Assembly: GCA_024743405.1 (NCBI GenBank)
Contig: JANSWP010000013.1
Span: 41,837-105,836, forward strand
Length of the DNA stretch: 64,000 bases
Reading direction: 5' to 3'
Source of the DNA: Bacteroidota bacterium
Lineage (GTDB): Bacteria > Bacteroidota > Bacteroidia > Chitinophagales > Saprospiraceae
Shown in pieces: positions 53,212 to 61,256 of this stretch. The first letter of the stretch is position 1; every line of letters begins with the position of its first letter. Under the pieces are notes generated by a model. The model saw only the letters and a list, made by a program, of their open reading frames with translations, was not told the DNA's origin and did no database searches. The position numbers and the translations under genes are program-made.

Positions 53212-55632
53212 ATGACTGATAATCCTGTAATTGAAAAAATTGATTCTTTAAATAGCCTAGAGGCATCCTATAAAAAAGAAGTCTTAAATGATTTTTGGAT
53301 TTGTTGTTTAAGTCGTGAAACTAGCCTACTTGCACGTAAAGAAGTCTTAACAGGAAAAGCCAAATTTGGTATTGTTGGAGATGGTAAAGAATTACCACAA
53401 GTAGTTATGGCAAAGTTCTTTAAGAGAGGAGATTGGCGATCAGGGTATTACCGAGATCAGACTTTTATGTTCGCACTTGGACTTTCTTCTGTTGAAGACT
53501 TTTTTGCACAATTATATTCTGATCATGATAATGACCCATTTTCTGGTGGTCGCCAAATGAATTCTCATTATTCTTCAATTAGTGTAGACGAGGAGGGAGA
53601 ATGGACCAATCATAAGGAGTCATTTAATATTTCAACTGATGTTTCATGTACAGCGGGTCAAATGTCAAGGGCTCTGGGTTTAGCGATTGCTTCTAAAAAA
53701 TACAGAGAGCATCCGACGCTAAACAATAGCACCAATTTTTCCGAAAATGGAGATGAAGTTTGTTTTGTAACGATAGGAGATGCAAGTACTTCTGAAGGTG
53801 TTTTTTGGGAAACTATAAATGCTGCTTGTGTTGAGAAAGTCCCAATGGCTATTTCTGTTTGGGATGATGGTTATGGAATTTCAGTTCCTAAAGAATATCA
53901 AACCGTAAAAGGCAGTATCTCTGATGCTTTAGAAGGTATGAGATACGAAGGTGTTGGAAACGGACTAGAAATTTATCGTGCAAAAGCGTGGGATTATCAA
54001 GGGTTGTGTCAAGTATATGAAACTGCAACCGATTCTTGTAGAGAGAGTCATATTCCTTGCTTGATTCATGTAGATGAATGTACCCAACAAACCGGTCATT
54101 CTACTAGTGGTTCTCACGAACGTTATAAATCTAAAGAGAGATTAGCATGGGAGGTTGAAATGGATTGTATTAAGGTAATGAGTAAATGGATCATTGATGC
54201 TGGAATTGCAAGTCAAGAAGAAGTGGATGCATTAAGAGAAGAAGCGAAAAACCATGTTAAAGAGGCAAAAAATCGAGCATGGAACGCTTACAATGATCCA
54301 ATTAAGAAAGAATTTGGCATATTAAAAGAGTTGTTTGACGGGTTTTTGAGTAGTAGTACTAATCATGAGGAGATTGAGAGCCTATATAAGGAATTCAAAA
54401 AAATGATTAATCCTGTATATGGGGAACTAGTCCAGATAGCCCGAAGATTACAATTTCTCGTTTTGGATCAACCAAAAAATACGGTTGCTGCCCTAGATGC
54501 ATTTTTAGACAAATCAAAAAATCTTGCTCATAAGAGGTATCATTCTCATTTATATAGTAGTTCCAAATATGCTGCTTTAAATGTTCCAAATATCTTACCT
54601 CAATATTCAGATACTTCGCCATTGAAGAATGGCTATGAGATCATTAATACTTTCTTTGATAAATCAGTTGAAAAGAATGATTTTATCTACGCATTTGGTG
54701 AGGATGTTGGATTTATAGGAGATGTAAATCAAGGTTTTGCAGGGTTACAAGATAAATATAGTGAATCTAGAGTTTTTGATACCGGGATTCGAGAATGGAC
54801 AATTATGGGGCAAGCGATTGGAATGGCTATGAGGGGTTTACGACCAATTGCGGAAATTCAATACCTGGATTACCTTTTGTATGGATTGGAACCACTTGCG
54901 GATGACTTAGCGACCCTCAGATGGCGTTCTAATGGCATTCAACAAGCACCTGCAATTATCAGAACAAGAGGTCATAGATTAGAAGGGATTTGGCATGCTG
55001 GATCCCCTATGGGTATGATGATTCATGCGTTAAGAGGCATGTATATTTGCGTTCCACGAAATATGGTTCAGGCAGCAGGTATGTATCAAACCTTATTAAT
55101 GAGTGATGATCCAGCAATTGTTGTAGAATGCCTAAATGGCTATCGGCTAAAAGAAAGAATGCCCAATAATATAAGTGAATATACGATTCCATTGGGCGTA
55201 TCAGAAATTTTGGAAGAAGGGAATGATGTGACTTTGGTTACCTACGGTTCTTGCGTTAGAATTGCCCAAAAAGGAATAGATCTTTTGAAAAAGAAAGGAA
55301 TTTCAGTGGAATTGATAGATGTTCAAACGCTTTTACCTTTCGACTTAGAACATCGAATTGTAGATTCCTTGAAAAAAACAAACAGAGTTGTATTTATGGA
55401 TGAGGATGTGCCTGGAGGTGCCACTGGCTTTATGATGCAGGAAGTGCTCGAAAAGCAAGGTGGATATCGATTCCTTGATTCTGCACCAATTACACTAACG
55501 GCTAAATCACATCGTCCGCCATATGGATCAGATGGAGATTACTTCTCTAAACCAAATCCAGAGGATGTATTCGAAACAATCTATAAATTGATGTACGAAT
55601 CAGATCCGAATAGATTAAATTTTGAGTTGTAA
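53212..55632 (+). CDS. 2-oxoacid dehydrogenase E1 component, fused alpha and beta subunits
   Basis: An 806-aa thiamine diphosphate enzyme; ATG at 53212 chosen over GTG at 53206. The N-terminal half is E1-alpha, with the cofactor-binding segment GDASTSEGVFWETINAA (about 190) and DDGYGISVP. The C-terminal half is E1-beta, with FGEDVGFIGDVNQGFAGL, GMAMRGLRPIAEIQYLDY, RTRGHR, and the C-terminal transketolase domain VTLVTYGSCVRIAQKG, DVQTLLPFD and DEDVPGGATGFMM. Such fusions are common in Bacteroidota. It decarboxylates a 2-oxoacid and passes the acyl group to an E2 lipoyl protein; branched-chain 2-oxoacids are the likelier substrate, but pyruvate cannot be ruled out. E2 and E3 are not nearby. Confidence 0.9.
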   Translation: MTDNPVIEKIDSLNSLEASYKKEVLNDFWICCLSRETSLLARKEVLTGKAKFGIVGDGKELPQVVMAKFFKRGDWRSGYYRDQTFMFALGLSSVEDFFAQLYSDHDNDPFSGGRQMNSHYSSISVDEEGEWTNHKESFNISTDVSCTAGQMSRALGLAIASKKYREHPTLNNSTNFSENGDEVCFVTIGDASTSEGVFWETINAACVEKVPMAISVWDDGYGISVPKEYQTVKGSISDALEGMRYEGVGNGLEIYRAKAWDYQGLCQVYETATDSCRESHIPCLIHVDECTQQTGHSTSGSHERYKSKERLAWEVEMDCIKVMSKWIIDAGIASQEEVDALREEAKNHVKEAKNRAWNAYNDPIKKEFGILKELFDGFLSSSTNHEEIESLYKEFKKMINPVYGELVQIARRLQFLVLDQPKNTVAALDAFLDKSKNLAHKRYHSHLYSSSKYAALNVPNILPQYSDTSPLKNGYEIINTFFDKSVEKNDFIYAFGEDVGFIGDVNQGFAGLQDKYSESRVFDTGIREWTIMGQAIGMAMRGLRPIAEIQYLDYLLYGLEPLADDLATLRWRSNGIQQAPAIIRTRGHRLEGIWHAGSPMGMMIHALRGMYICVPRNMVQAAGMYQTLLMSDDPAIVVECLNGYRLKERMPNNISEYTIPLGVSEILEEGNDVTLVTYGSCVRIAQKGIDLLKKKGISVELIDVQTLLPFDLEHRIVDSLKKTNRVVFMDEDVPGGATGFMMQEVLEKQGGYRFLDSAPITLTAKSHRPPYGSDGDYFSKPNPEDVFETIYKLMYESDPNRLNFEL

Positions 55633-55653
55633 AACTTAATTTAAATAATAACT

Positions 55654-55692
55654 AAGAGCGCCCAAGTCTAACAAACTTGGGCGCTCTTGTTT
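55654..55692. terminator. Strong intrinsic terminator
   Basis: AAGAGCGCCCAAGT and ACTTGGGCGCTCTT pair perfectly over 14 bp around a 7-nt loop. It lies between the rightward dehydrogenase gene and the leftward amidohydrolase gene. Confidence 0.85.
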
Positions 55693-55713
55693 ATTGGGGT
55701 ATTTTCAATAAGA

Positions 55714-57009
55714 TTATTTGGAATTTGCTTCCATATAATCTAAAGCTAAATTACAAAGGGAGCGTACACCCAATTTGAGCCCATCTTCACTTACATAAAA
55801 ATCCGGTGTGTGATGCCCTGGTGCTGTTAGGGCATCTTGATCCTTCTCCATCCCTCCAAGAAAAAAGAATAGACCCGGTACTTTTTGTGCATAAAAAGAG
55901 AAATCTTCTGCGCCAGTAATTGGTAAAGAAACCAAAACATTGTCCTCTCCAGCTGTCTCAAATAAGGTAGGTAACATTTTTCGAGTGAGGTCAGGATTAT
56001 TGTAAGTAACGGGATATCCGATTTGAATATCAACTTCGGCAGTTGCTCCTCCGGCTTCGGCAATTAAAGTTGCAGTTTTTCTTATCTTTTCATGAATCAT
56101 ATCTTGCATCTCCATATCTAAAGTTCGGATCGTACCGACTAGTTCAGCTTCTTCAGGAATAATATTATTTCTTACGCCTGCAGTGAATTTCCCGACAGTA
56201 ATTACGGCTGCCTCTTTTGTCAATTCGGTTTGACGGCTAATGATGGTTTGTAATCCCATGACAATTTGAGAGCCAATAACAATTGGATCCACTCCAGACC
56301 AGGGTCTTGAACCATGTGCTTGTTGCCCTTTTACCTTAATAACGAATCTATCAGCTGCAGCCATAGCTCCTCCTGGCTTGTATCGGATTTTGCCTACTTC
56401 TAAGCCAGAACTAATATGCAAACCAAATGCAACATCGACTGTAGGATTTTCTAAAACACCCTCTTTTATCATAAGCTTGGCACCACCTTCTTCTCCTGGA
56501 GGGGCACCTTCTTCAGCTGGTTGAAAAATAAATACAATAGTACCTTTTAGTTGATCTCTGATATCACTTAAAATTTCAGCTACCCCCATCAATATTGCTA
56601 CGTGGGTATCATGACCACAGGCATGCATTACGCCTACTTCCTTTCCTAAATAGGTTGATTTTACCTTAGAAGCAAAAGGAATTTCTACCCTTTCTTTGAC
56701 AGGAAGTCCATCCATATCGGCTCTTAATGCAACTACAGGGCCTGGTTTTCCGCCTCTCAAAACACCTTTTACTCCAGTGTGGGCAATATCAGTTTGAACT
56801 TCTATTCCCAATGATTTTAAATGAGCTGCAATTAGTTTTTGAGTTCTAAATTCTCGATTGGAGAGTTCAGGGTTTTGATGGATATCACGCCGCCATTCTA
56901 TGACTTTTGATTCAACTCGGTCAGCAAGTTGATCTATATTTGGTTCAGATTGTGCAAACGTTTGAAAAGTTAATCCCAATAGGATTAAAAAAAGGAATGT
57001 GTTTTTCAT
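55714..57009 (-). CDS. Exported M20-family amidohydrolase
   Basis: A 431-aa peptidase of the M20D/amidohydrolase type (hippurate, N-acyl-amino acid and IAA-amino acid hydrolases). The ATG at 57009 gives a signal peptide ending in TFAQ; the extension to 57087 would overlap the neighbouring gene and is rejected. Metal-site motifs: HACGHDTH (about residue 125), EEGAPPGEEGGAK, the FGLHIS histidine, and TGAEDFSFY near the C-terminus. A dimerisation domain lies between (about 205-320, with HGSRPWSGVDPI). It should release an amino acid from an N-acyl derivative outside the cytosol. It is divergent from the hydrolase at 57139, with a gap of 129 bases. Confidence 0.92.
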   Translation of the reverse strand: MKNTFLFLILLGLTFQTFAQSEPNIDQLADRVESKVIEWRRDIHQNPELSNREFRTQKLIAAHLKSLGIEVQTDIAHTGVKGVLRGGKPGPVVALRADMDGLPVKERVEIPFASKVKSTYLGKEVGVMHACGHDTHVAILMGVAEILSDIRDQLKGTIVFIFQPAEEGAPPGEEGGAKLMIKEGVLENPTVDVAFGLHISSGLEVGKIRYKPGGAMAAADRFVIKVKGQQAHGSRPWSGVDPIVIGSQIVMGLQTIISRQTELTKEAAVITVGKFTAGVRNNIIPEEAELVGTIRTLDMEMQDMIHEKIRKTATLIAEAGGATAEVDIQIGYPVTYNNPDLTRKMLPTLFETAGEDNVLVSLPITGAEDFSFYAQKVPGLFFFLGGMEKDQDALTAPGHHTPDFYVSEDGLKLGVRSLCNLALDYMEANSK

Positions 57010-57138
57010 TCGAATTATGATTTTTGCATTGAATTTTATGATTGGATTTGAAGTCGTAGTTTGACAAATATCGTTATTTATTTGCATTTCCTTACCTTCG
57101 ATATTATTTCAATAGTTTTCACATTTAATAAACTTCAT

Positions 57139-58212
57139 ATGAGACCATTTCAGTTAATTTTTGCTTTCTTTTTTTTGATTTTATCTCAATCCTACGCTCA
57201 GACTGACTATTCAATTTCCATTTCTCAATCAGAGAAAATAATTAAGGAAGTCATGCGAGATGCTAACTTACCAGGTTTGGCAGTTGCTATTTCTATAAAA
57301 GGAGAATTGGTTTGGTCAAAAGGTTTTGGATATTCTGATATAGAAAAAGAAGTACCGGTATCGCCTTCTGAAAGTAAATTTAGAATTGGAAGTGTTTCAA
57401 AGCCATTAACTGCATATGGTTTAGCCTTACTTTATCAACAGGGGAAAGTGGATTTGGAAGTGCCTATTCAAAGGTATGTTCCTGATTTCCCAAAAAAGAA
57501 ATGGGAGATTAATCTTCGCCAATTAGCTGGTCATACTGCCGGCATTAGACATTATCGAGGTAATGAATTTCTCAGTGATAAAAGCTATCCAACTGTAGAA
57601 GAAGGCTTAGAGATTTTTAAAAATGATGCGTTACTTTTTGAGCCTGAAACCAAATATTCCTATTCCAGCTATGGATGGAATTTAATTAGCGCTGCTATAG
57701 AAAACATTGCAAATGAACCCTTTTTACAGTATATGGAAAAGAAAGTGTTTATGGAATTGAAAATGAATAATACCGAAGCGGATTATGCGAATAAAGAGAA
57801 TCTTAATCGAACTAAATTTTATCAATTAGCAAAAGGGGAAATTACAGAAGCCCCTTATGTTGATAATAGTTATAAATGGGCTGGAGGAGGTTTCCTTTCC
57901 ACCGCTGAAGATTTGAATAAATTCGGAAATGATATTTTGTATAGTGTTCATTTAAAGGAACAAACCTTATCTGATTTCTTGACCCCACAATACCTAAGTG
58001 ATGGGAAATCTACGAATTATGGAATTGGTTTTCGAGTGAATGAAGACAAGAAGGGTAGAAGATGGTTTGGTCATAGTGGTGGTTCAGTTGGTGGAACAAC
58101 CATGTGGATGGTATTTCCAGAAGAAGAATTAGTAATAACGACAATTACGAATATTGGAAGAGCAAATTGGAAAGACTTGGGTTTTAGAATATCAAATCAA
58201 TTTTTGAAATAA
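57139..58212 (+). CDS. Beta-lactamase-fold serine hydrolase
   Basis: A 357-aa exported serine hydrolase of the class C beta-lactamase/LACTB/esterase family. The ATG at 57139 starts a signal peptide (ends SYAQ). Motifs: nucleophile SxxK as SVSK in FRIGSVSKPLTAYG (about residue 90), the second motif region YSYSSYGWN (about 175), where the usual YxN has Ser, and HSGG in FGHSGGSVGGTTMW (about 312). The Ser variant is found in LACTB-like peptidases, so a peptidase or esterase role is more likely than antibiotic resistance. It shares a divergent promoter region with the M20 amidohydrolase, so both may act on peptides or acyl amino acids (inference). Confidence 0.9.
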   Translation: MRPFQLIFAFFFLILSQSYAQTDYSISISQSEKIIKEVMRDANLPGLAVAISIKGELVWSKGFGYSDIEKEVPVSPSESKFRIGSVSKPLTAYGLALLYQQGKVDLEVPIQRYVPDFPKKKWEINLRQLAGHTAGIRHYRGNEFLSDKSYPTVEEGLEIFKNDALLFEPETKYSYSSYGWNLISAAIENIANEPFLQYMEKKVFMELKMNNTEADYANKENLNRTKFYQLAKGEITEAPYVDNSYKWAGGGFLSTAEDLNKFGNDILYSVHLKEQTLSDFLTPQYLSDGKSTNYGIGFRVNEDKKGRRWFGHSGGSVGGTTMWMVFPEEELVITTITNIGRANWKDLGFRISNQFLK

Positions 58213-58302
58213 TATCTATCCTTTTGAAAGGAAAATACAAGTCTTAAGGAGGTGATCGTCTGGGTTCTTTTTATGACATTCTTTGATTAACCGTTCCAAA
58301 AA

Positions 58303-58343
58303 AAAAATCCCGCATTTTCAATTTTTGAGAATGCGGGATTTTT
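58303..58343. terminator. Bidirectional intrinsic terminator
   Basis: AAATCCCGCATT and AATGCGGGATTT pair perfectly with A and T runs on the two sides, between the convergent genes ending at 58212 and 58357. Confidence 0.85.
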
Positions 58344-58356
58344 CCAGTTTTTACTT

Positions 58357-58911
58357 TTACTTCTCAGTATTTTCAACTGATTTTGTCCATTCTATTCTAT
58401 CTACTATTTCTAGTAAAAAATCTTCGAAAACTTTCAATTCTTCTGGTCCCTGATATTTATTAGAAACCGTTTTAATCATATCTCCAATTCTTACACTTGA
58501 AATGGTTGTCGGTAAATCTGCAATTTTTACTTCACCAGTAGGATAGGTATTATACAAATCAAAATAACCCAATTCCCCAGCTTTACTTCTAATGCTCTTT
58601 ACCGTGCTATCATCAATTCGAGAAGCATAACTTCCCATCTTTTCGACATTCATTTTTCCGAAATATTCAGCACGACCATCGTTATAAAACTTTGCTTCGA
58701 AAACAGGACATTTCCCATAACAAGGGGTCTTTTTTATACTAGCCAATACGTATGGTTTAGACTGTTCTGCTTTTGGATCTTGGTCTTGCTCCTCTTTAGG
58801 AGTCTCAATATCAGGTGTTTCAGTCGTTGCCGTTTTATTAATTGTTTTAGTATTGCAAGCAAATAAAAATAAACTTGCTAAGCTAAGAATGAAGAATGTT
58901 TGCTTTTTCAT
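58357..58911 (-). CDS. DUF6438-like lipoprotein
   Basis: A 184-aa predicted lipoprotein. The ATG at 58911 gives a lipobox (FLFAC); the frame extends to 58980 without a signal. A Thr/Glu/Asp-rich linker (about 20-50) is followed by a domain with the TPCYGKCPVFEAKFYNDGRA signature, which I associate with DUF6438 (TPC.G.CP.F...I..DG). The two cysteines may form a disulfide. Function is unknown. It is the gene downstream of nothing obvious: the yidC gene, also leftward, ends at 59002, so this gene lies 90 bases downstream of yidC and may be co-transcribed. Confidence 0.7.
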   Translation of the reverse strand: MKKQTFFILSLASLFLFACNTKTINKTATTETPDIETPKEEQDQDPKAEQSKPYVLASIKKTPCYGKCPVFEAKFYNDGRAEYFGKMNVEKMGSYASRIDDSTVKSIRSKAGELGYFDLYNTYPTGEVKIADLPTTISSVRIGDMIKTVSNKYQGPEELKVFEDFLLEIVDRIEWTKSVENTEK

Positions 58912-59001
58912 AGTTAGGTAATTATTGAAATTGTCAGATTGTTGAATCGAACAATAATGATAATCAAACAATGAAGACAATTCAACAATCTAACAATGAA
59001 T

Positions 59002-60921
59002 TTATTTTTTTCGACCTTTTTTCCCTTTTAGCTTTTCTCTTTCCGCTTGGACTTTTTGTTGTTCTTTTAAAGCATCTTGAAGCCTTGCTTGAAAACCACC
59101 TTTCTTTTTAGGTTTCTTTTTATTGGCTTCCAATTGAGCTTTAATCTTATCATGGTCAATAATATATTGTTTAGTAATGACCATTTGCAAAACATTCGTC
59201 AAATTTGAAAAGAACAAATAACAAGTCAAACCGGCAGCGAAATTATTGAAGAAGAAGAGAAACATTACAGGCATTCCGTATTGCATGTACTTCATCATTT
59301 TCGCATTTTGTCCACCCATTCCGCCAGTCATATCCATTTGGTTCATGTTATACCACGTATAAAGGACGGTTGTACCTGCCCAAAGTAACGTAAACAAACT
59401 CACATGCATCCCATAAAATGGAATTTCGAAGGGTAACCAAAACGCAACATCGAATGAAGAAAGGTCTGTTGCCCAAAGGAAATCAGCTTGACGGAATTCA
59501 ATGGATCCGGGGAAAAATCGATAAAGTGCAAACCAAATTGGCATTTGTACCATCACCGGCAAACAACCTCCCAAAGGATTCACTCCAAACTCTTGGTAAA
59601 CTTTCATCGTTTCCATTTGAGCTTTTTGTGGATCATCTTTGTGACGCTCTTTCATACTTGCCAACTGGGGCTTTAAAGCCGCCATTTTTGACTGAGAATG
59701 TACCATTTTATACGTCAAAGGGTACAAGGTCATTTTGATAATCAAAGTCAAAATCAAAATCACGATTCCTTTACTAACAATAAAGCCTGAGAGAAAATTA
59801 AACAGAGGACGAATTACCCAACGGTTAATGGTTCCGAAAATACTTGTTCCAAAAGGGACAGTATATTCAAACTCATTATTGTATTTCTGAAGAACTTCAA
59901 AATCTTTTGGACCAATAAAAAAGTCCATTGCAAACTTACCCTCATCACCAATAGGGATATAGATTTCGGATTCTAACTTTTTCAGATCATTTTCAGAAAT
60001 ATCAAGAACCTTAGTCTCCATTATTGCCCCTTTGAAATTACCTTCCTTAGCTAATAAGGAACTTTGAAAAAACTGATTGGAATGTGAAACCCATTCTATG
60101 GTTTTACCTTCAAAGTTTTCCTCATCATCGCCGGTACAGGAGCAATAATCTGGATCTTCTTCAATCTCTTTATAATATATCGTTGCATAATTTCGCTCAT
60201 AGGTAGTGTTTCGTTCAATCTTATCAAGATAGTCTACCCACTTTAATTTTACCGATTTTGCATCTGAATCAAAGAGAGAACCTAACCCAGAAAATTGTAT
60301 ATCATAGTCGATATTATATCCATCTGTAATTGTATAGGTCTGCTCAAAAAACTGATTCGGTGAACCTGCAGCCTGAGCCCGGAATTTTATTGTATTACCA
60401 GATTGTGATGTTGTAAAGTAAAGGTCACTAGACTTAACTGGAGCCGCCGCATATTTTATTGGTAGGAGATAATCGAATTTGTTCTTTTCATCCTTTAATA
60501 AATATAGAGGCATTTGGGTTTCGATTTTTGTAGTCGAATCCAAATGTAGCTTAAAATGCTCTTTCAATAATACCTCCTTAACTCGTCCTCCCTTGTTGGT
60601 GAAAGTGACTTTAATGACATCATTCTCAATTACAGTCTCTTGTTCAGATCCTTGTACTAAATGGGCCAAGGAACCATAACGACCTTGAAATTGAAGCTGT
60701 TGTAGTGAATCCTGCACTACCTGTTCTGCAGGTTTTAGTGGAATTACTTCCTGTTCCTTGGCTTCAACTTGATTGTCTAATCGTTGTTGTTCAACTAGAT
60801 TCAAGGAGTCCTGAATAGCCTGCTGTCGGGAAATCTCCGCTTCCGAAGGAGACATAAAATACTGATAACCAAGAATTAATAGAAAGATTAAAAGGAAGCC
60901 TGTAGTTGTATTTTTATCCAT
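59002..60921 (-). CDS. yidC: Membrane protein insertase YidC
   Basis: A 639-aa insertase that places proteins into the inner membrane, alone or with SecYEG-SecDF. Parts: N-terminal anchor (about 6-24), a Gln/Glu-rich linker, a large periplasmic beta domain (about 80-340), and the conserved YidC/Oxa1 core (about 365-590) with KMTLYPLTYKMVHSQSKM, NPLGGCLPVMVQMPIWFALY and the last helices around FFNNFAAGLTCYLFFSNL. The C-terminus is strongly basic (KKPKKKGG...KKGRKK), as in Bacteroidota YidC, for ribosome contact. A dispersed structured element lies upstream. Confidence 0.96.
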   Translation of the reverse strand: MDKNTTTGFLLIFLLILGYQYFMSPSEAEISRQQAIQDSLNLVEQQRLDNQVEAKEQEVIPLKPAEQVVQDSLQQLQFQGRYGSLAHLVQGSEQETVIENDVIKVTFTNKGGRVKEVLLKEHFKLHLDSTTKIETQMPLYLLKDEKNKFDYLLPIKYAAAPVKSSDLYFTTSQSGNTIKFRAQAAGSPNQFFEQTYTITDGYNIDYDIQFSGLGSLFDSDAKSVKLKWVDYLDKIERNTTYERNYATIYYKEIEEDPDYCSCTGDDEENFEGKTIEWVSHSNQFFQSSLLAKEGNFKGAIMETKVLDISENDLKKLESEIYIPIGDEGKFAMDFFIGPKDFEVLQKYNNEFEYTVPFGTSIFGTINRWVIRPLFNFLSGFIVSKGIVILILTLIIKMTLYPLTYKMVHSQSKMAALKPQLASMKERHKDDPQKAQMETMKVYQEFGVNPLGGCLPVMVQMPIWFALYRFFPGSIEFRQADFLWATDLSSFDVAFWLPFEIPFYGMHVSLFTLLWAGTTVLYTWYNMNQMDMTGGMGGQNAKMMKYMQYGMPVMFLFFFNNFAAGLTCYLFFSNLTNVLQMVITKQYIIDHDKIKAQLEANKKKPKKKGGFQARLQDALKEQQKVQAEREKLKGKKGRKK

Positions 60922-61082
60922 TCAAATACCGATATTTTTTGAGCCGTAAAGGTAAAATTTTTTCCGTCTAAATATAGTATTGGTGGACGTTTGTGGATGA
61001 TTATAAGATGGAACTGCCTTGTGATGCGATATAGGGTTAAATGTTATATAATCTAAATCAGCTTTTAACTCCTTTAAACCAG

Positions 61083-61248
61083 CTTAGTAACGACGAAAAA
61101 ATAAGGTGGTCATTTAGGCTATTCAGATTTGAAGTTAGATAAGGAAGAAAACGTAATCGATGCAGGGCATCGACGAGGATTTCTAACGCTGTATGGCTTT
61201 CAATCTGGCAGCCTAGGTGTTCAAGTTTTTCTTTCGTTGTTACTTAAG
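61083..61248 (+). repeat. Dispersed structured element, copy 4 (diverged)
   Basis: The core variant GACGAGGATTTCTAAC (61172-61187) matches 13 of 16 positions of the common core. An outer stem pairs CTTAGTAACGACGAAAA (from 61083) with TTTTTCTTTCGTTGTTAC (61226-61243) and neighbours. An inner stem has TAGGCT and CAGATT pairing with AGCCTA and AATCTG (61115-61133 with 61199-61216). A perfect hairpin TCGATG/CATCGA (61157-61173) stands before the core. The stems here are nested, not clearly pseudoknotted. It lies between the genes at 61257 and 60921. Confidence 0.5.
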
Positions 61249-61256
61249 TTGAAAAC

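Noticed and set aside
57139..58212. Antibiotic-resistance class C beta-lactamase
   Set aside because: The SxxK and HSGG motifs fit the fold, but the YxN motif is altered and the overall type is closer to LACTB-like peptidases/esterases; a resistance call is not supported.
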